Shown here piece after piece: positions 1 to 42,884 of a stretch of DNA of 64,000 nucleotides (within the stretch, counting starts at the first letter, position 1; each line of letters opens with the position of its first letter). Made by a program: the position numbers and the translations under genes. This DNA is from Onchocerca volvulus (taxonomy: Eukaryota; Nematoda; Chromadorea; Rhabditida; Onchocercidae): NCBI GenBank assembly GCA_000499405.2, contig HG738139.1, positions 1,082,108 to 1,146,107 of the forward strand, given 5' to 3'. The notes beneath the pieces are model-generated. The model ran no database searches, was not told where the DNA came from, and was given only the letters and a program-made list of their open reading frames with translations.

Positions 1-3000
1 CTGACTTGGTTAGCTGATCTCCTGTAGTCAAAATCAACTGTTAAGAGTTGAATTTTTTCAGCATTAACTTGCTTCAGAAAAACATCGTCATTAACAATAT
101 TTAGAAACTGATCGATTCTATTCAGCGCATTAGGGACTACAATATCATGAAAATCCTTCGAAGTATCCAAAAATGCTATATTAGTGGACTGAAATAAAAA
201 CTGCAACGAAACTGAATGTCGCTAAAAGTAAAAATGATAGTTTAAACATATGTCCTTCAATTGAATATTAACCAGTACATTATACATCGTTACAAAATCT
301 TAATTTTGATTATAAAAAGCATGAGAAAAGATGAATTTAATGCTAACCTCTATTGAAGTACTTCCTCCAAACAAATGCTGCTTAATCCATCGCCGCTGTC
401 TTCGTGAATACTGCCGCGTGTGCAATTTTAGAGCTTCACAACCTTCGTTGAACAGTTTATCACCCAATTCCGTATATCGTTCATTTGGAGTTAACTGTAG
501 ATAATCATGGAATTCCTTTATTGCAATCGATTGAGCCACTCCATAAGCTGTGAGACAATGACGGTACTGCAACAATTTTATTCGTAATGAATTAAAACAA
601 TAGAAAAAGCCATTATAATTTTTTTAGTTCAGTTTGTAATTTTAGATTCCATCTAAATTTCTGCATTTCCTTTTTCCAGTAATCTATTTGATGCAAAAAC
701 AGAGTTAGCAATATTATAGGTCATGATCAAGATTTGATAAATCAGAATGATGTAGATGATCCGGAAGTGCTAAGCGAAGGAAGATAAATGATAGAGTAGT
801 ATTCATACGGTAATGAAGGTGATTAGATAACATTAACATAGTGATACAAGTGACAGGATATAATTAACTTCAGATATATGATAACTAATGTTATACAAAT
901 ATAACAATAGATTAATCTATTTAGCATATATTTGTCTGATTTATAATAATAATAATAATAATATAATAATAGTTTAAGCTCTTTAGCTAAAACGATCCTA
1001 AGCTCAACTGCAGATTCCTTTATCGAATTAAATGCATTTTAAAATTTTCCATAACTATATCTCTCTTATTCTGAAATACTATCATACTTATCTTTATTTA
1101 CATTTACATCTAAACGGTGAAAGAATTATCATCTTACAAGATCTCTTCAGTTTAACTTTTTTTATTTGTCGTCCCAACTTATCTTCGTCATATTATATAT
1201 TGCCAGCATAACTGTCACGCTATTTTATCATAGAGATCAATGAAGAAAATTCGAGAAAATAATTTTACTTGTTCATAAAAGTCTTCAATTTCTTTTCTTA
1301 ATCCTTTTTCGATCATTTTTGAAACTCTTTCATTAATTCGTTTTTCCAGAAATTCTTTATGAGCATCCAAAATAAAAAATAACACATTTGTAAAACGCAG
1401 CCTTTCGTCTAATTTTAATTTTCGTTGCTCCTCCAAATAGTCACTTTTACGCTGTCCCGTTGCATAATAAATTTGTAAAGCACGAACAACACGGAAACGA
1501 TTGTTTTTATGCACCTGGAAGGTAGACAAATTTACCAGTGACAATTTTCATAACATTTCTTATAGCAAACAGAGAAAGCTATACTTGAACTATTGTAATG
1601 GATGAATTTTTAAGCTTACTGCGCATTTCACATTTCACCACATTGTATCGTGCATAATTTCAAAAAGTATTCGATATTCACAATAAACACAGAATTATCA
1701 AAACCAAAAATGATTACCAGCTAGATGTATAAAAAAGTAAAATTCTAAACTTTGTCAACGATGTTAATGATAAACAAAAAATGGCAGAATGTAGCTTACT
1801 TGCATTGCAGATTTCAAATCGACCTGTTTCAATAATTCATAAACTTCATCATCTGAGAGATCATCGAAATCATCCTTAGCATCTATTAAATAAATCAGTA
1901 AAAGTTTTGAAAGAATAGTCATTAAGAATCCAATAATCATTTTCGGCAAAATGAAAATGGCGATAATGAAATACTAAGTATATCTTTTACTGGACAAAAT
2001 CAAAGTATATAACTATGCCATATCAGAAATTCCTAAATACTAGTCCATTATTTATAATAGTCAATGTAAGTTTGAAGTTTTCGTTAATCATTTGAAAAAT
2101 CGAATGGAATTAAAAGTGATTTTAGAAAATCTTCAAAACGATGAAATCATATATTAAAGTCTGAAGAAATTCAACCCTTATTGGGAATTTAATTGCAAAG
2201 AAAAAAGTTCAGAAAATCGGTACCGTATGTGTTTGTTGGTATCAAACTATCTTTGAATAAAATCCCTTCGATGTAATATCCTGTACCGCCAACAATAACA
2301 GGTAATTTGCCAGCATTCCAAAGATGTTCCAATAAAGGCAGAACTTTGTTGGTGAATCTGAAAGCAATTATAAGATGAATTCCTTAAGAAATTGAAGTCA
2401 ATTTAACAAATGGTACTTACTGATGTACATTATACGTAGAAGTGGAAGGCTCAACAAAGCTTATCATATGATGTGTTACGTCGTTCATATCTTTTTGTGA
2501 CACTTTGTTCGTAGCAATATCCAAACCTAAAAATAACTTCTCGATACTTAGAACCGAAACATTAAGAGATTTTATTTCTTCCTTATTGAAAATCAAAAAA
2601 AAATTCGTGAATATCCTGCAAAATGTACGACGTGTGAAAGTGTCAATTAAGTACAAAAATACAAAAACTTGAGTTATCTTTTTTCTGTTCCTTATCTACC
2701 ATAACATTGTATATATGACTGTTTTCAATCGTATCATCTTTTTTATATTGCATAAACAAACTATCTCGCAAAATCAAAAGATTTGCGGCAGATGATTTTG
2801 CATCTACAGAATAAAAAATTTTTACCTCCCGTCTTTTTATTCTACTGCTTTTAATATTTCAAGATTCTCATTTATTATTGTTAACTTTGCTAAGAAAGTT
2901 TTACGCTCCCTTGCGGTCATCAATATAACGTACTGAATATAATTGGTATAAAAATAAAGGATATGGAATAAAAGAGCACATAGAAGCCATAGATCTCTAT

Positions 3001-3521
3001 GGTATTATAGAACATCATTAAGTTTTTATAAAGGGAACTCCTTTATAAAATACCATGTAACTGGGCCAATTTATCAGTAGATATTTGTTGATACTTATCA
3101 CATATGGGACTACGCGGGTTCACCTGCACCTTATATTAATTATTTTTGAGAGAAAAATAAACACCGTTGACATCACTCACTATTGATTAATCCTCATAAC
3201 AAGATATGCACGAATAAACTATAACGATATATTACCGCCTTTAATTTTTATCAATAAATAATATTTCCTGATTTCCGGGACTTAAAAATGCTTCTAACCT
3301 TTATAAATCTGCATCGAATCAGCACTGATTACTTCACCATTGAAATTTTTTGCTACTGCAATGCCTAGATCACTTTTGCCAGTACCGGTACAGCCCAAAA
3401 TGATAATTAGTGGCTTCTTTCTTGACATTTCTACCGGAGACAACATCAATCGACAATTATTCACTCCACACCACAATTTTTGGAAAATTGATTTGATAAT
3501 ATGTGATTGGAAGGTAAACAT
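1..3521 (-). CDS. gro-1: tRNA dimethylallyltransferase (isopentenyl transferase, GRO-1/TRIT1/MiaA family), 3' end outside window
   Basis: The enzyme transfers a dimethylallyl group to A37 of tRNAs reading UNN codons. Coding exons read on the minus strand: 3299-3521 (or 3428), 2421-2526, 2224-2357, 1800-1882, 1269-1514, 348-566 and about 1-188; all joins keep frame. Exon 1 encodes the P-loop GCTGTGKS and the ADSMQIYKG motif, which continues as LDIATNK across intron 1. Later exons carry the GGTGYY motif and a basic R-rich stretch near [13 protein letters not shown]. The left edge cuts the last visible exon, so a C-terminal zinc finger, usual in metazoan members, would lie outside. Two in-frame ATGs (3521 and 3428) frame a basic N-terminal extension that could be a mitochondrial targeting signal; C. 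elegans GRO-1 is known to use two starts for mitochondrial and nuclear/cytosolic forms. The acceptor of the last exon (188 or a few codons upstream) is uncertain. Confidence 0.93.
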
Positions 3522-4909
3522 CCTTCTTATTAAATAATTCCTTCTGTGATAACATCGATACCAAATCTCTCAAGATATAATCTCTGCAAAAATGAAAAAG
3601 AAAAAAGGATAAAGTATTTTGATCTCGATCAATATCATCTCCGAGTTTGGGATCGCTCTCCGAAATTAATTAAATTTATCTTAAAAAAGAAGATGATAAT
3701 GACGATTATGAATGGAACTTATAGCTACTCTTTATAATCAATTCATGATTAATAGCATTTTACAGTACAGACCTGTTCGTTCATTCAAAAATAAAATACG
3801 GCAAATATTATTGATGGAAGTTATGGCATTTTTAAAAATATTTTGATGTCAAACTCAGCCTAGACAGCCGCAATAACTTTTTTCAATGATACTGTTCATA
3901 AAAACAAGGATGCAAAATATTATGGGATTTGAAGAGGAAAATAACTGCACTGCAGATACTAGTAACTGTTAAATTGAAACTCTCAGCAACGATAACACAG
4001 CATGAAATTGAATGCAAATAAATGTTATTCAAAATAAATCTTTCTCGTAAATATAAGAAAAAAAGCAGTCTTTCAAACTTTTCGATAAAAACAAAGTAGT
4101 ATAATTCATTCATATACATTCAAATTACTCTTTCAAAATGGCCGGACAAAAAATCGGAAATATAAACACATATACAGATGAGTTAAGGCAACGAATAAAT
4201 CATAAACTTGTAAAAGCAACGGATAAAACACCAACTTGGAATTAGCCTTCAAAATGAAAACAATCAATTCGTAGAAAAAGTGTAGAAAAATACAAAATTC
4301 AAAGTATTAATTGGATAGGCATACAGTTAATGATTCTACAGTCATCACTTCAGATATAAAAAAATCAAGTAAAAACAACCTAATAGCATAGAAAAGTAAC
4401 TAATGACGAATATCATAACTTTCAAATAAGTAATGTTATTTACAAGGAAAAAAAAAATTACCAGCTGGAACAAAATACAGAATTCCTTCAAGAACTGAAT
4501 ACATACTGCAATCTCAGATTATTAACTGTAGATTTATCGATACATTCTATTTTACCAACAAAAATACCGATAAATTTTTCTTTTTCTTTAGAAATGCTAC
4601 TCAGCAAATATTCCGGACAGATTTAAATTCGAATTGAGTTGTACCATTATATCAAAACCATATTCTGAAAATTCGTGGTTAGTATTTTAATCTTGATGTA
4701 ATTGTTAAGTTGTTAATGTGTTCGACTACTACATCAATATTTCAATTTCATCAATTTTATGTTTCGGATCCATGCAACACAATATAAATATAAAGAAAAA
4801 AAAAGTTGAGTGGATAAAATCTTTAGCCCATGAACAATTACAAAAAAGATTTCTTGAATAAAAGTTTAAACATGTCTATGCATAATTCTATTTTTACAAC
4901 AATTCAAGT
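3522..4909. other. Intergenic: upstream of gro-1, downstream of the 4910-8597 gene
   Basis: No supported gene. Short open frames here are AT-rich and lack family motifs. A TTATCACAG splice-acceptor-like site lies about 20 bases upstream of the first gro-1 ATG on the minus strand and could be a spliced-leader site. Confidence 0.6.
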
Positions 4910-7900
4910 TTACTTCAGTTTACCTTCATTCTGCTTTTGTAAAACATCAATAATAAATACATCTTGAAACTGAGAGTCGCTGAGTACTTCCCATAACAGA
5001 ACATACTTTTCATCTATCGTTTTTCTGTCATTAATACCAAAGTTCTGAAATTTGTATTATATCTTATTCTCTAATCTATTTTGAATCAATTTTTGATATC
5101 TCCGGCTTTTTTAACAAAATTAAACATTTACCACTGTACGGACGACAACATCAACTTTCACGGAATGCATAGATTTCAGCAATTTTGATAGTAAATTATA
5201 GATTTCTGTAGCAAGTTTAATCATTTCTGGGAATTTCATTTCTCTGCAAAAAAAATTCTATATTGATTTATTTCTCTCATGACTATTAAGAGATAGGCAT
5301 ATAACAAAAACCAGCTATTCATAAAAAGGAAAGAATAAATGAATACCTGATGATTGGATTGACGATGAGCACGGGTTCATCATCCAAATCAAAATTATGC
5401 ATAATATTTATTATACCCATCTCAACCAAATCAATATCACAAAATTCCCATCGCTTATTCAATTCCCCAAACACTTCCTGCGTACATACATATATATCAG
5501 TAACGAATATTTTTCATGAATATTTCTTCATAAATTTCGCAAAAGAAAGATAAACCTTGAATTTTGATAAAGTAAACCCGCCATCGCTCCCTTGAAAATA
5601 ATCATCTACCATTCGTAAATATCTAATCAGTTCTTTTATGTCACCAACAAAAATTTCTTTCCATTCCTTCATAATCTTAGTCAAATCGTTCTTCCTGGAA
5701 GAGCCAAGTTGAATTACGGAATATATCGCACAAAAATTATCCTTAAATTTCTATTTTGAATTTCAAGCTGAAATAAACTACTGATTCATCACATATTTTC
5801 TATATCTTTCAAGAAAGTCATCTTTAAAAATTAGCTTATGAGTGACACAATCGTGAATCGTCTTGAATTCTAAACTTACGTAAATGAATGTTCGATTACT
5901 GCATTATTTTCGATATGCCTGTGCAATCCATTAGATTCTCTCTCGTCATCAAGAATTACTCGATCAGCCAAAATCATTTTATTAACGTCACCATTTCTAT
6001 GCTGCCTTTTTGTTACATCACAAAACTGCTCGTTCTAAACATTTGAGAATATTAAACTTGATATAAAATAAAAACTATTTAAAATATGGTCAAGTCTACA
6101 AATGTTTCAGTAACTTGAACAAAGATTATGAGATATTTGATTGTCTTGTCAATATGGATAAGAGAAATCTTATCCATATTATCCACATTTATAGTTTTTT
6201 AAAATATCTATACACTTATCCATTATATATTTCTGGAATTATAGAAGATCCAATATATAATTCAAAAGACTCATAAAATCACTGCACCAAAAATAATTTC
6301 ATTTCATCTTTACCTTATTGTCTTGAACTTTAGTAGGGCTAAATGAAGGCTTCTCTGTATTTCTATATAAAATCTTTTCCTTTACATCTTCCTTTTCCAA
6401 TATGACTTTTTCCATTTGATTTGTCGAAGAACTTGCATTTGCAGCAATAGCTGGCGTAATTTCGCTCATCAAAGCAGCAGGAGGTGTTTTAGACCGATTG
6501 GCTGCACTTCCACAAGTTGATGAACTCGAAATGCTTTCTTCCTGAAAATAAATATTTGATTTCTGCAAAAAAAAAGCTTATTATACGGATAGAACAAACA
6601 TGTTACAATAAAATGGATTATGGTGGAAAATAAAGTTCCTCATTTAACATAATTTAATTAATGGTTATTCAATCTATATGTTCACCTCTTTTATCGCATT
6701 CTTAGTCCTTATTCTTAACGCCCTGCATTTTTCGATTTTACCTCAGCAAAATGACAAAATTAAATTTGGCGATAGTTATTTCTCTATACTCGCATGAGAT
6801 AATGGTAAGTTGGACTAAATGGTGAAAGGGAGAGAATGTACTATTTGGAAAAAAAGTCGTATTTCCAAATTTTCAAGTTAATCCTTTGAATCCAAATTTT
6901 ATAAGATTTTCGACCAAGAATTATCGAGTTGCGCTCGACCATTTCTTACAAATTTGCGTTAGGCTTTTATTAGAGATACTATCATTACTTGGTTCCTTTA
7001 CTTGTGTTCAACTCCTTTATCAATTTCCCATTAAACTCCAAATAATAGTTTGCTGGAATGAACTTTTGGTTGCTGTCGCTGAAATCGCGAAGAGTATAAG
7101 AAAATAAGTGATTCCTGATTTTCAAATGATTGTTAATTTTATCGGATGTGAATGTTTCTTTGTTTATAGATCAAATGGCTTTGTGCTTTATTCTTTTGTT
7201 GTAGTCAAGGTTACGCGCCAAAAAAGACGCGCTCTCAGGCGCTAAAAATAGCGCCTTATTGTGATCAAATTCCAGCCGGATCCTCCCTCTATAAATAAGA
7301 AGAGGGTCCTGACCATAGTTTATTGTCAAAGGATGTGCTACCGCGAGGTCAATTAGTTGTATTGATATTGTATTTGTGATGTATTGTCGTGTTATCATAT
7401 TTTATAATAAAGGTTTAATTACCCAAGTTTGAGGTTTCGAGAACAAAACAATAAGAAAGAACTCTCAATAATTTTCACGGTTAAGAAGATCGAGAACAGA
7501 ATCCAAGAACCCACAAACATTGTCACGGTCATAGAAGATCTGTGACAGTTGCTATTTTTTAACCTTTACTATTTTATGATACTTTTTTCCATTTTCTTCA
7601 CTATTTTATATCTTTTAATTATTTTTTTTACCACGATATAAATAAGAGTTTGTCAAGCATGAAGAAAAAATTGTTGCAATTACACTGAAAATTTAATAAA
7701 GGTTCTAGAAAATAAAAATTAAATTAACATAAAATCACCATAAATGACTACAGCTAACATCTTTGGGAATATATAGTCTTGATGGATAAGCCTAATAATT
7801 AATTCAAGATAAATAATAAAGGGATTACAATACACAAAATTTCTTACTTGAATAGAAAGCGTTGGAATGTAACAACGACAGAGATCATCTTGAATCTCGA

Positions 7901-8597
7901 CATAATCGGTCATTTTGCAATGCAAAAATTCTTTGAAGTTATTAATTATAGATGACGGCAATAATATATTGTAATTTGCACATGACTGTTTTAACAAGAT
8001 CATTAGCTGGGGAATGGTAACACCATACTAAAAAATCGAAATAATGTCATGAAATTCAAAAAATAAAAAAAAAAAACGAATTCTTAGATAAAAAAAATTT
8101 TTCAAGATAAGGAAAAATTCGACACTTCTTTTGTATGCATTTGGATTCAATCGTTACTAAGTAACGCGATAATGTAAAAGATACAATATATAAAATAATA
8201 AGCTGACGAAATCGTGTGTGTATTCTGCGAAAAAGATAAGTAAAATTAAAAGTGACAATATATTCTGCTAATGTATCGAATAACTTATGACAATGTTCCT
8301 TACTTCGAAGTTAATTCTCACCTTGCATATAGCTGAATTTAAGATATCGATAATAATATCACGTATCCGATGAATGATATCATCCATATCTACAGCATAC
8401 TGTGAAACATTTTGTCTGCTGTTAATATCACCTATCATTTCTTGATGTTGTTGATTTATAGCGGGTAAATAACAATTGGGAAGTGTCGATGGATGAAATA
8501 TTGACTGCATGCCATTTTGTGAATTGGGATATTGAATAAATGGTTGCATGTACTGGAAGTTCGACCCATGTGAATATGTAACATTTTGCGGCCATTG
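4910..8597 (-). CDS. Unrecognised multi-exon gene, possible LOTUS (OST-HTH) domain protein; 5' end not resolved
   Basis: Eight exons join in frame on the minus strand: 8322-8597, 7848-8027, 6314-6562, 5880-6034, 5556-5694, 5347-5477, 5132-5243 and 4910-5044, giving 458 codons to a TAA. The first exon has a good acceptor and no usable in-frame ATG at its start, so at least one upstream exon is missing. The N-terminal part is rich in Q, N, P and Y. The 8322/8027 junction makes a stretch with I-R-D-I-I-x-D-I-L, YGVTIPQL and EFLHCKMTDYVEI whose hydrophobic spacing resembles a LOTUS domain. A second similar stretch may lie at 5347-5694 (GGFTLSKFK, then MHNFDLDDEPVLIVNP). LOTUS proteins in worms (MIP-1, MIP-2) are germ-granule factors. 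That assignment is inference from pattern only; the exon chain is more secure than the family. The final exon could instead end at a GTAAAC donor at 4924. Confidence 0.6.
6151..6180. repeat. Perfect 12-bp inverted repeat with 6-base loop
   Basis: AATATGGATAAG (6151-6162) and CTTATCCATATT (6169-6180) are exact reverse complements. It lies in an intron of the 4910-8597 gene. Confidence 0.8.
7069..7073 (+). repeat. Target-site duplication GTTGC, left copy
   Basis: Identical to bases 7548-7552 on the other side of the solo LTR. Confidence 0.8.
7074..7547 (+). mobile_element. Solo LTR of an LTR retrotransposon (474 bp)
   Basis: The element starts TGTCGC and ends GTGACA, imperfect terminal inverted repeats of the TG...CA type. 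It is flanked by an identical 5-bp duplication GTTGC at 7069-7073 and 7548-7552. Inside, in plus orientation, are a TATAAATA box (7290-7297), a poly(A) signal AATAAA (7406-7411) and a palindrome AGGCGCTA/TAGCGCCT (7237-7244, 7249-7256). This order is that of U3-R-U5 in an LTR. No gag or pol sequence adjoins it, so it is a solo LTR left by recombination. It lies antisense in an intron of the 4910-8597 gene. A 5-bp duplication fits BEL/Pao or gypsy-type elements; the family is not determined. Confidence 0.85.
7548..7552 (+). repeat. Target-site duplication GTTGC, right copy
   Basis: Identical to bases 7069-7073. Confidence 0.8.
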
Positions 8598-9314
8598 CTG
8601 GAAAAAATAAAAAAATGAAAAAAAAAAAGTGAGCAAATTCATATCTGTTTAATGGTTGCAACTTTCATTATTTGTATTGCATTATTACTATATTTTTATA
8701 GTATATATCAACTGTATACGAGAGAAATAAAAATAAAAATGAAGAAAAAGTGGAAAGAAAAGCTAGTATACAACTGAAAATTCTGATTTTCTTCCATAAA
8801 AATGAAAAGGAAGAAGGGAAAATAATCAAAAAAGGAACACATAAACATTCTGAATCTACAAAAAATTGATATTTTTCACATATTTATCCATGTCCTTTTT
8901 GTTTATTATTTCCTTAACATTCATCAAAAATCATATTCAGAACAGTAACTTTTAAAGTAATATTTATTCCCATCTAACTAATGTCTATCTTTATCCAATT
9001 ATTATCTGTCCATCTATCGATATCTATCTTTGTCAAATAGTTTGGCATTGTATATTTAGCATCCTGAAATCAAAATCACAATCCTCTATATGTTGCCAAG
9101 TCATTTGGCCTGCTTCTTGGCCCACTTTTACTCTCCTACTACATCATTATTCTGCCGAGGATCCAAATTCTCATTCTTTAAATAGAATACATATTTTTAT
9201 ACGAAAAATTCAAAATTTCATCTTTGATCCATAATTATACTATGAATCAAAAATAGAAGAAACAAACTTGTGGATAAATGAATGTTGAGTGAGAATTGTT
9301 GAAATGATCAGGAA

Positions 9315-9551
9315 ATGGTGCGCAGAAACGTGAACAGCAATTTGGACATTGGACAACAAGTCCTAGTTGAAGCGATTGCTGGATTGTCGAGCTCGGTACT
9401 GTATAATTACCGTATAAATAAGCCATCCGTAATGAATGACCTACAACAAGCCTCTACTGACCTGGGTCACTTGACCTTGTCCACAACGAAGTTTGTTTAT
9501 TGTCATAGCAAAGTGTATCTCACACCGGGCAGTACATTTCGCCACACGTAA
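9315..9551 (+). other. Possible exon of unrecognised gene or gene remnant
   Basis: An open frame of 78 codons (start ATG at 9315) has residue composition unlike the AT-rich noise around it, with motifs NLDIGQQVLVEAIAGL and DLGHLTLSTTKF. It ends at a perfect donor (CACAC|GTAAGT at 9547/9548), just before an in-frame stop. I could not find a following exon that joins in frame with sel-2, and I do not recognise the family. It may be an isolated exon, a decayed copy of a gene elsewhere, or chance. Confidence 0.35.
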
Positions 9552-9702
9552 GTCTTTTCAATCACTAGTCAATATTGCCTTCACGCTGATGGTGGAATAG
9601 TTGTCACGTGTTACGTGGATTGTTGACGTAGTTATTTTGAAAAAAAGAAGTGACCTAATGTGACCAACAATAATGGCCTTTTGTTCGTAGATGAATGACA
9701 TG

Positions 9703-9741
9703 ACGCAATATGAATATGAGTACATGTACGAGATATTGCGT
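9703..9741. repeat. Inverted repeat ACGCAATAT/ATATTGCGT
   Basis: Perfect 9-bp arms at 9703-9711 and 9733-9741; the loop contains the palindrome TACATGTA. Confidence 0.7.
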
Positions 9742-10198
9742 GGGAGTTGATATTTCCATATTTGTATAAATAGAAATTTTTCTTTCATAATTTTTTCTCA
9801 TAATTTTACGTTGGAAAGATGTAAGGAGTGATCTAATATGGAAATCATAATAATGGTACTTTACTGGCTGAGAAATGACGTACAACGTACGAGTTATTAT
9901 TTATGAACGTGATGTTTGTATGTATATGGATCAAGTATTTTTCGTCATTTTATAAAATAATATTGAAAATATTTCAAGTTGTATAATTTGATGATAAATT
10001 TATGTTTTATTTAGTAACATTATTTGCATGCAAAAAAAGAAATTCACATAGACGACAAGCGCTACGCAAATTATAGAAGTACTTATTTGTGTGAATGCGT
10101 TGCGCGATATTTGATTTCATTCAAATTTAGTTTACTTTCAGAGAAGAAAAGAGAAAAGAAGGAGGCAGGAGCAACCTGCCGTGGTGGAATAATCGAGA

Positions 10199-41009
<30,811 letters not shown>

Positions 41010-42884
41010 TTAGTAGAAATAGGGATTTTTGTCATCTAAATTGTTTTTTTTTTCTTTATATCGGCTTATTCGTACATTTAGTGATATTCCATTGATTTTT
41101 TTATCTTCTTATCAACTGGTCCATATATTTAATGAAATTCCGTTGGATAGCACTGAACACGATCTACAAGGGAAATAAATTATTAGTTAATTATTTCGTC
41201 ATCAGTTATTTCATTAGATTTATCTGTCTTCATATTGTGATATGTTGTTAAAAAGTTGTGATTTTTGGTTTGGTTGTTTAGTGATTCTTTCATTCCCATT
41301 TGTGATTGACAACGCGGAACTAAAGACGATGGCAGACATATACACGGATATATATATATATATATATACATCAACTTTTCTGTTTTCTTTTTTCAGTGCC
41401 ATAATAGAGCATTTCAGAATCTATCAATTGCATTTGAAAAATGAGAATGCCATTAATTAAATTTCTGAAATCTTTAATTTGATTGTACTGCCTGGTACAT
41501 ACGATGAAGACTGAAGATGTTCAAAAACAGCGCTGCTTGCTTTGTTCCGTATATTCTTATCTTTTGGATTTATATGTTATCCTAAGTTTATATTGTTATT
41601 TGTTTTGGATACATGATAATCGTTTTTTATTTGAAAAATATCTTTGCTCATCGCTGTGATTAATAAATGTTGATTTAGTTATAAAAAGTGGTCAGAATGG
41701 GAAAAGTGATACCATAGTTTGGCGTACATATAGAATTGATAACGATTAGATAATGTTAATGAAACATAGTCGAAACATCTATTTTGGAAGCCAAAACCAT
41801 TGTTAAAAGGTAATAAATGAACGAGAAGCATGGATTATTTCAATACCCTAGTGATTGATTTAATTTGCAGGAGAACCCGATAGTTAGATAATGTCAGAAA
41901 TTGCTGAATGCTGATTCATAGTTTCATTTAATGTAATGGAAAGATAAAAACCATATTTCTTCCAGGCATTCTTCTTAGGTCACGGTTTCTTAGTAATTGT
42001 TTGGTGATGTTGGTTATCTCAATCACTCCGATCTCAGTTTGATGGATTTCGATTCATTTCATGATTTTTTTTTTTTTTTTTTGAGTCATTTGCCAAAAGT
42101 ATTGTAAAGAGGATTCCTCCTTCTTTCCTCTTCCTACTTACTGATAAGTTCAGAGCTACAAAGTCCTTTCTAAATTGTATTTATTGACTTTAATAAGTTC
42201 ATTATAATTATTCCTACTACAACAAAGTTGACAGACCAGTAAAGAGGACCACATTTGTACATAGCAATCATTAACAAACTGGGAATGTGACAATAAGCTG
42301 ATCAGCGCATTGAATTATATAATGCAAACAAATTAATTACAGAGCATACTTATCAAGAAGTAATTAAAATGTAGCATTATAACATATAAACCTGAATGAA
42401 TAATTGGTAAATCAATGCTGCCATGCACAGAGAGTTGCTGATACTTTTTTTAAATAAAAAACTACCGAAATGACTAGATGTTTCAAATGTCAAAGCTCGA
42501 GATACATACCAGTCTACGATTACTATACATCCATCGAACTAGCAATAAAGATTAAGCAACAAAAGTGTTTACAGTTTACAGAAAATTATTAAGATAAAGA
42601 TAGAAGAACAATGTACAAGAGATTATATTCAAAAGTAGGAATGGATGAACAAGTGCGTCCGAACAATATACAATCAAAGAAAGTAATGCAGGAATAGAAA
42701 TGGCTATCTTAAGAATAAGATATTTTCAGTTTTCCCAATGCAAATAGCAAGTTTTGGAAACTGAGGACGAATGATATAAATTAATTGTGGAATATTAAAG
42801 AAAAGAAATCTTGAATTTCAAAACAACAATTCAATTTAAAAACAAATACGCATTTAAATTAGAAAACATTTTCGAAAAATGTTT
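41010..42884. other. Convergent intergenic region between sel-2 and rbc-2
   Basis: Holds the sel-2 3' UTR with AATAAA at 41174-41179, a (TA)n run near 41345-41367 and a poly-T run at about 42067-42082. No further gene seen. Confidence 0.6.
41174..41179 (+). terminator. sel-2: sel-2 poly(A) signal AATAAA
   Basis: Canonical hexamer 165 bases after the sel-2 stop codon, the first one in this position. Confidence 0.6.

Larger units (their letters stand above)
8598..10198. other. Divergent upstream region between the 4910-8597 gene and sel-2
   Basis: Should hold the missing 5' exon(s) of the minus-strand gene and the sel-2 promoter. One plus-strand open frame at 9315-9551 looks coding. A hairpin lies at 9703-9741 (arms ACGCAATAT/ATATTGCGT). 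Two diverged copies of a segment beginning AGTGAYCTAAT occur near 9650 and 9830. The sel-2 5' UTR begins no later than an acceptor at 10140-10141 (TTACTTTCAG). Confidence 0.55.

Noticed and set aside
6886..7107. Hydrophobic 73-codon plus-strand frame next to the solo LTR
   Set aside because: Crosses the LTR boundary and target duplication, so it cannot be an old gene; no splice partners.
7171..7398. Minus-strand frame of 75 codons within the LTR
   Set aside because: Lies wholly in the LTR and opposite to its transcription; LTRs rarely code.
8428..8661. Open frame on the minus strand starting in the poly-T acceptor tract (MAAKCYIF frame)
   Set aside because: It is another frame of the exon 8322-8597, which joins in frame with the following exons; the overlap with the polypyrimidine tract shows it is a shadow.
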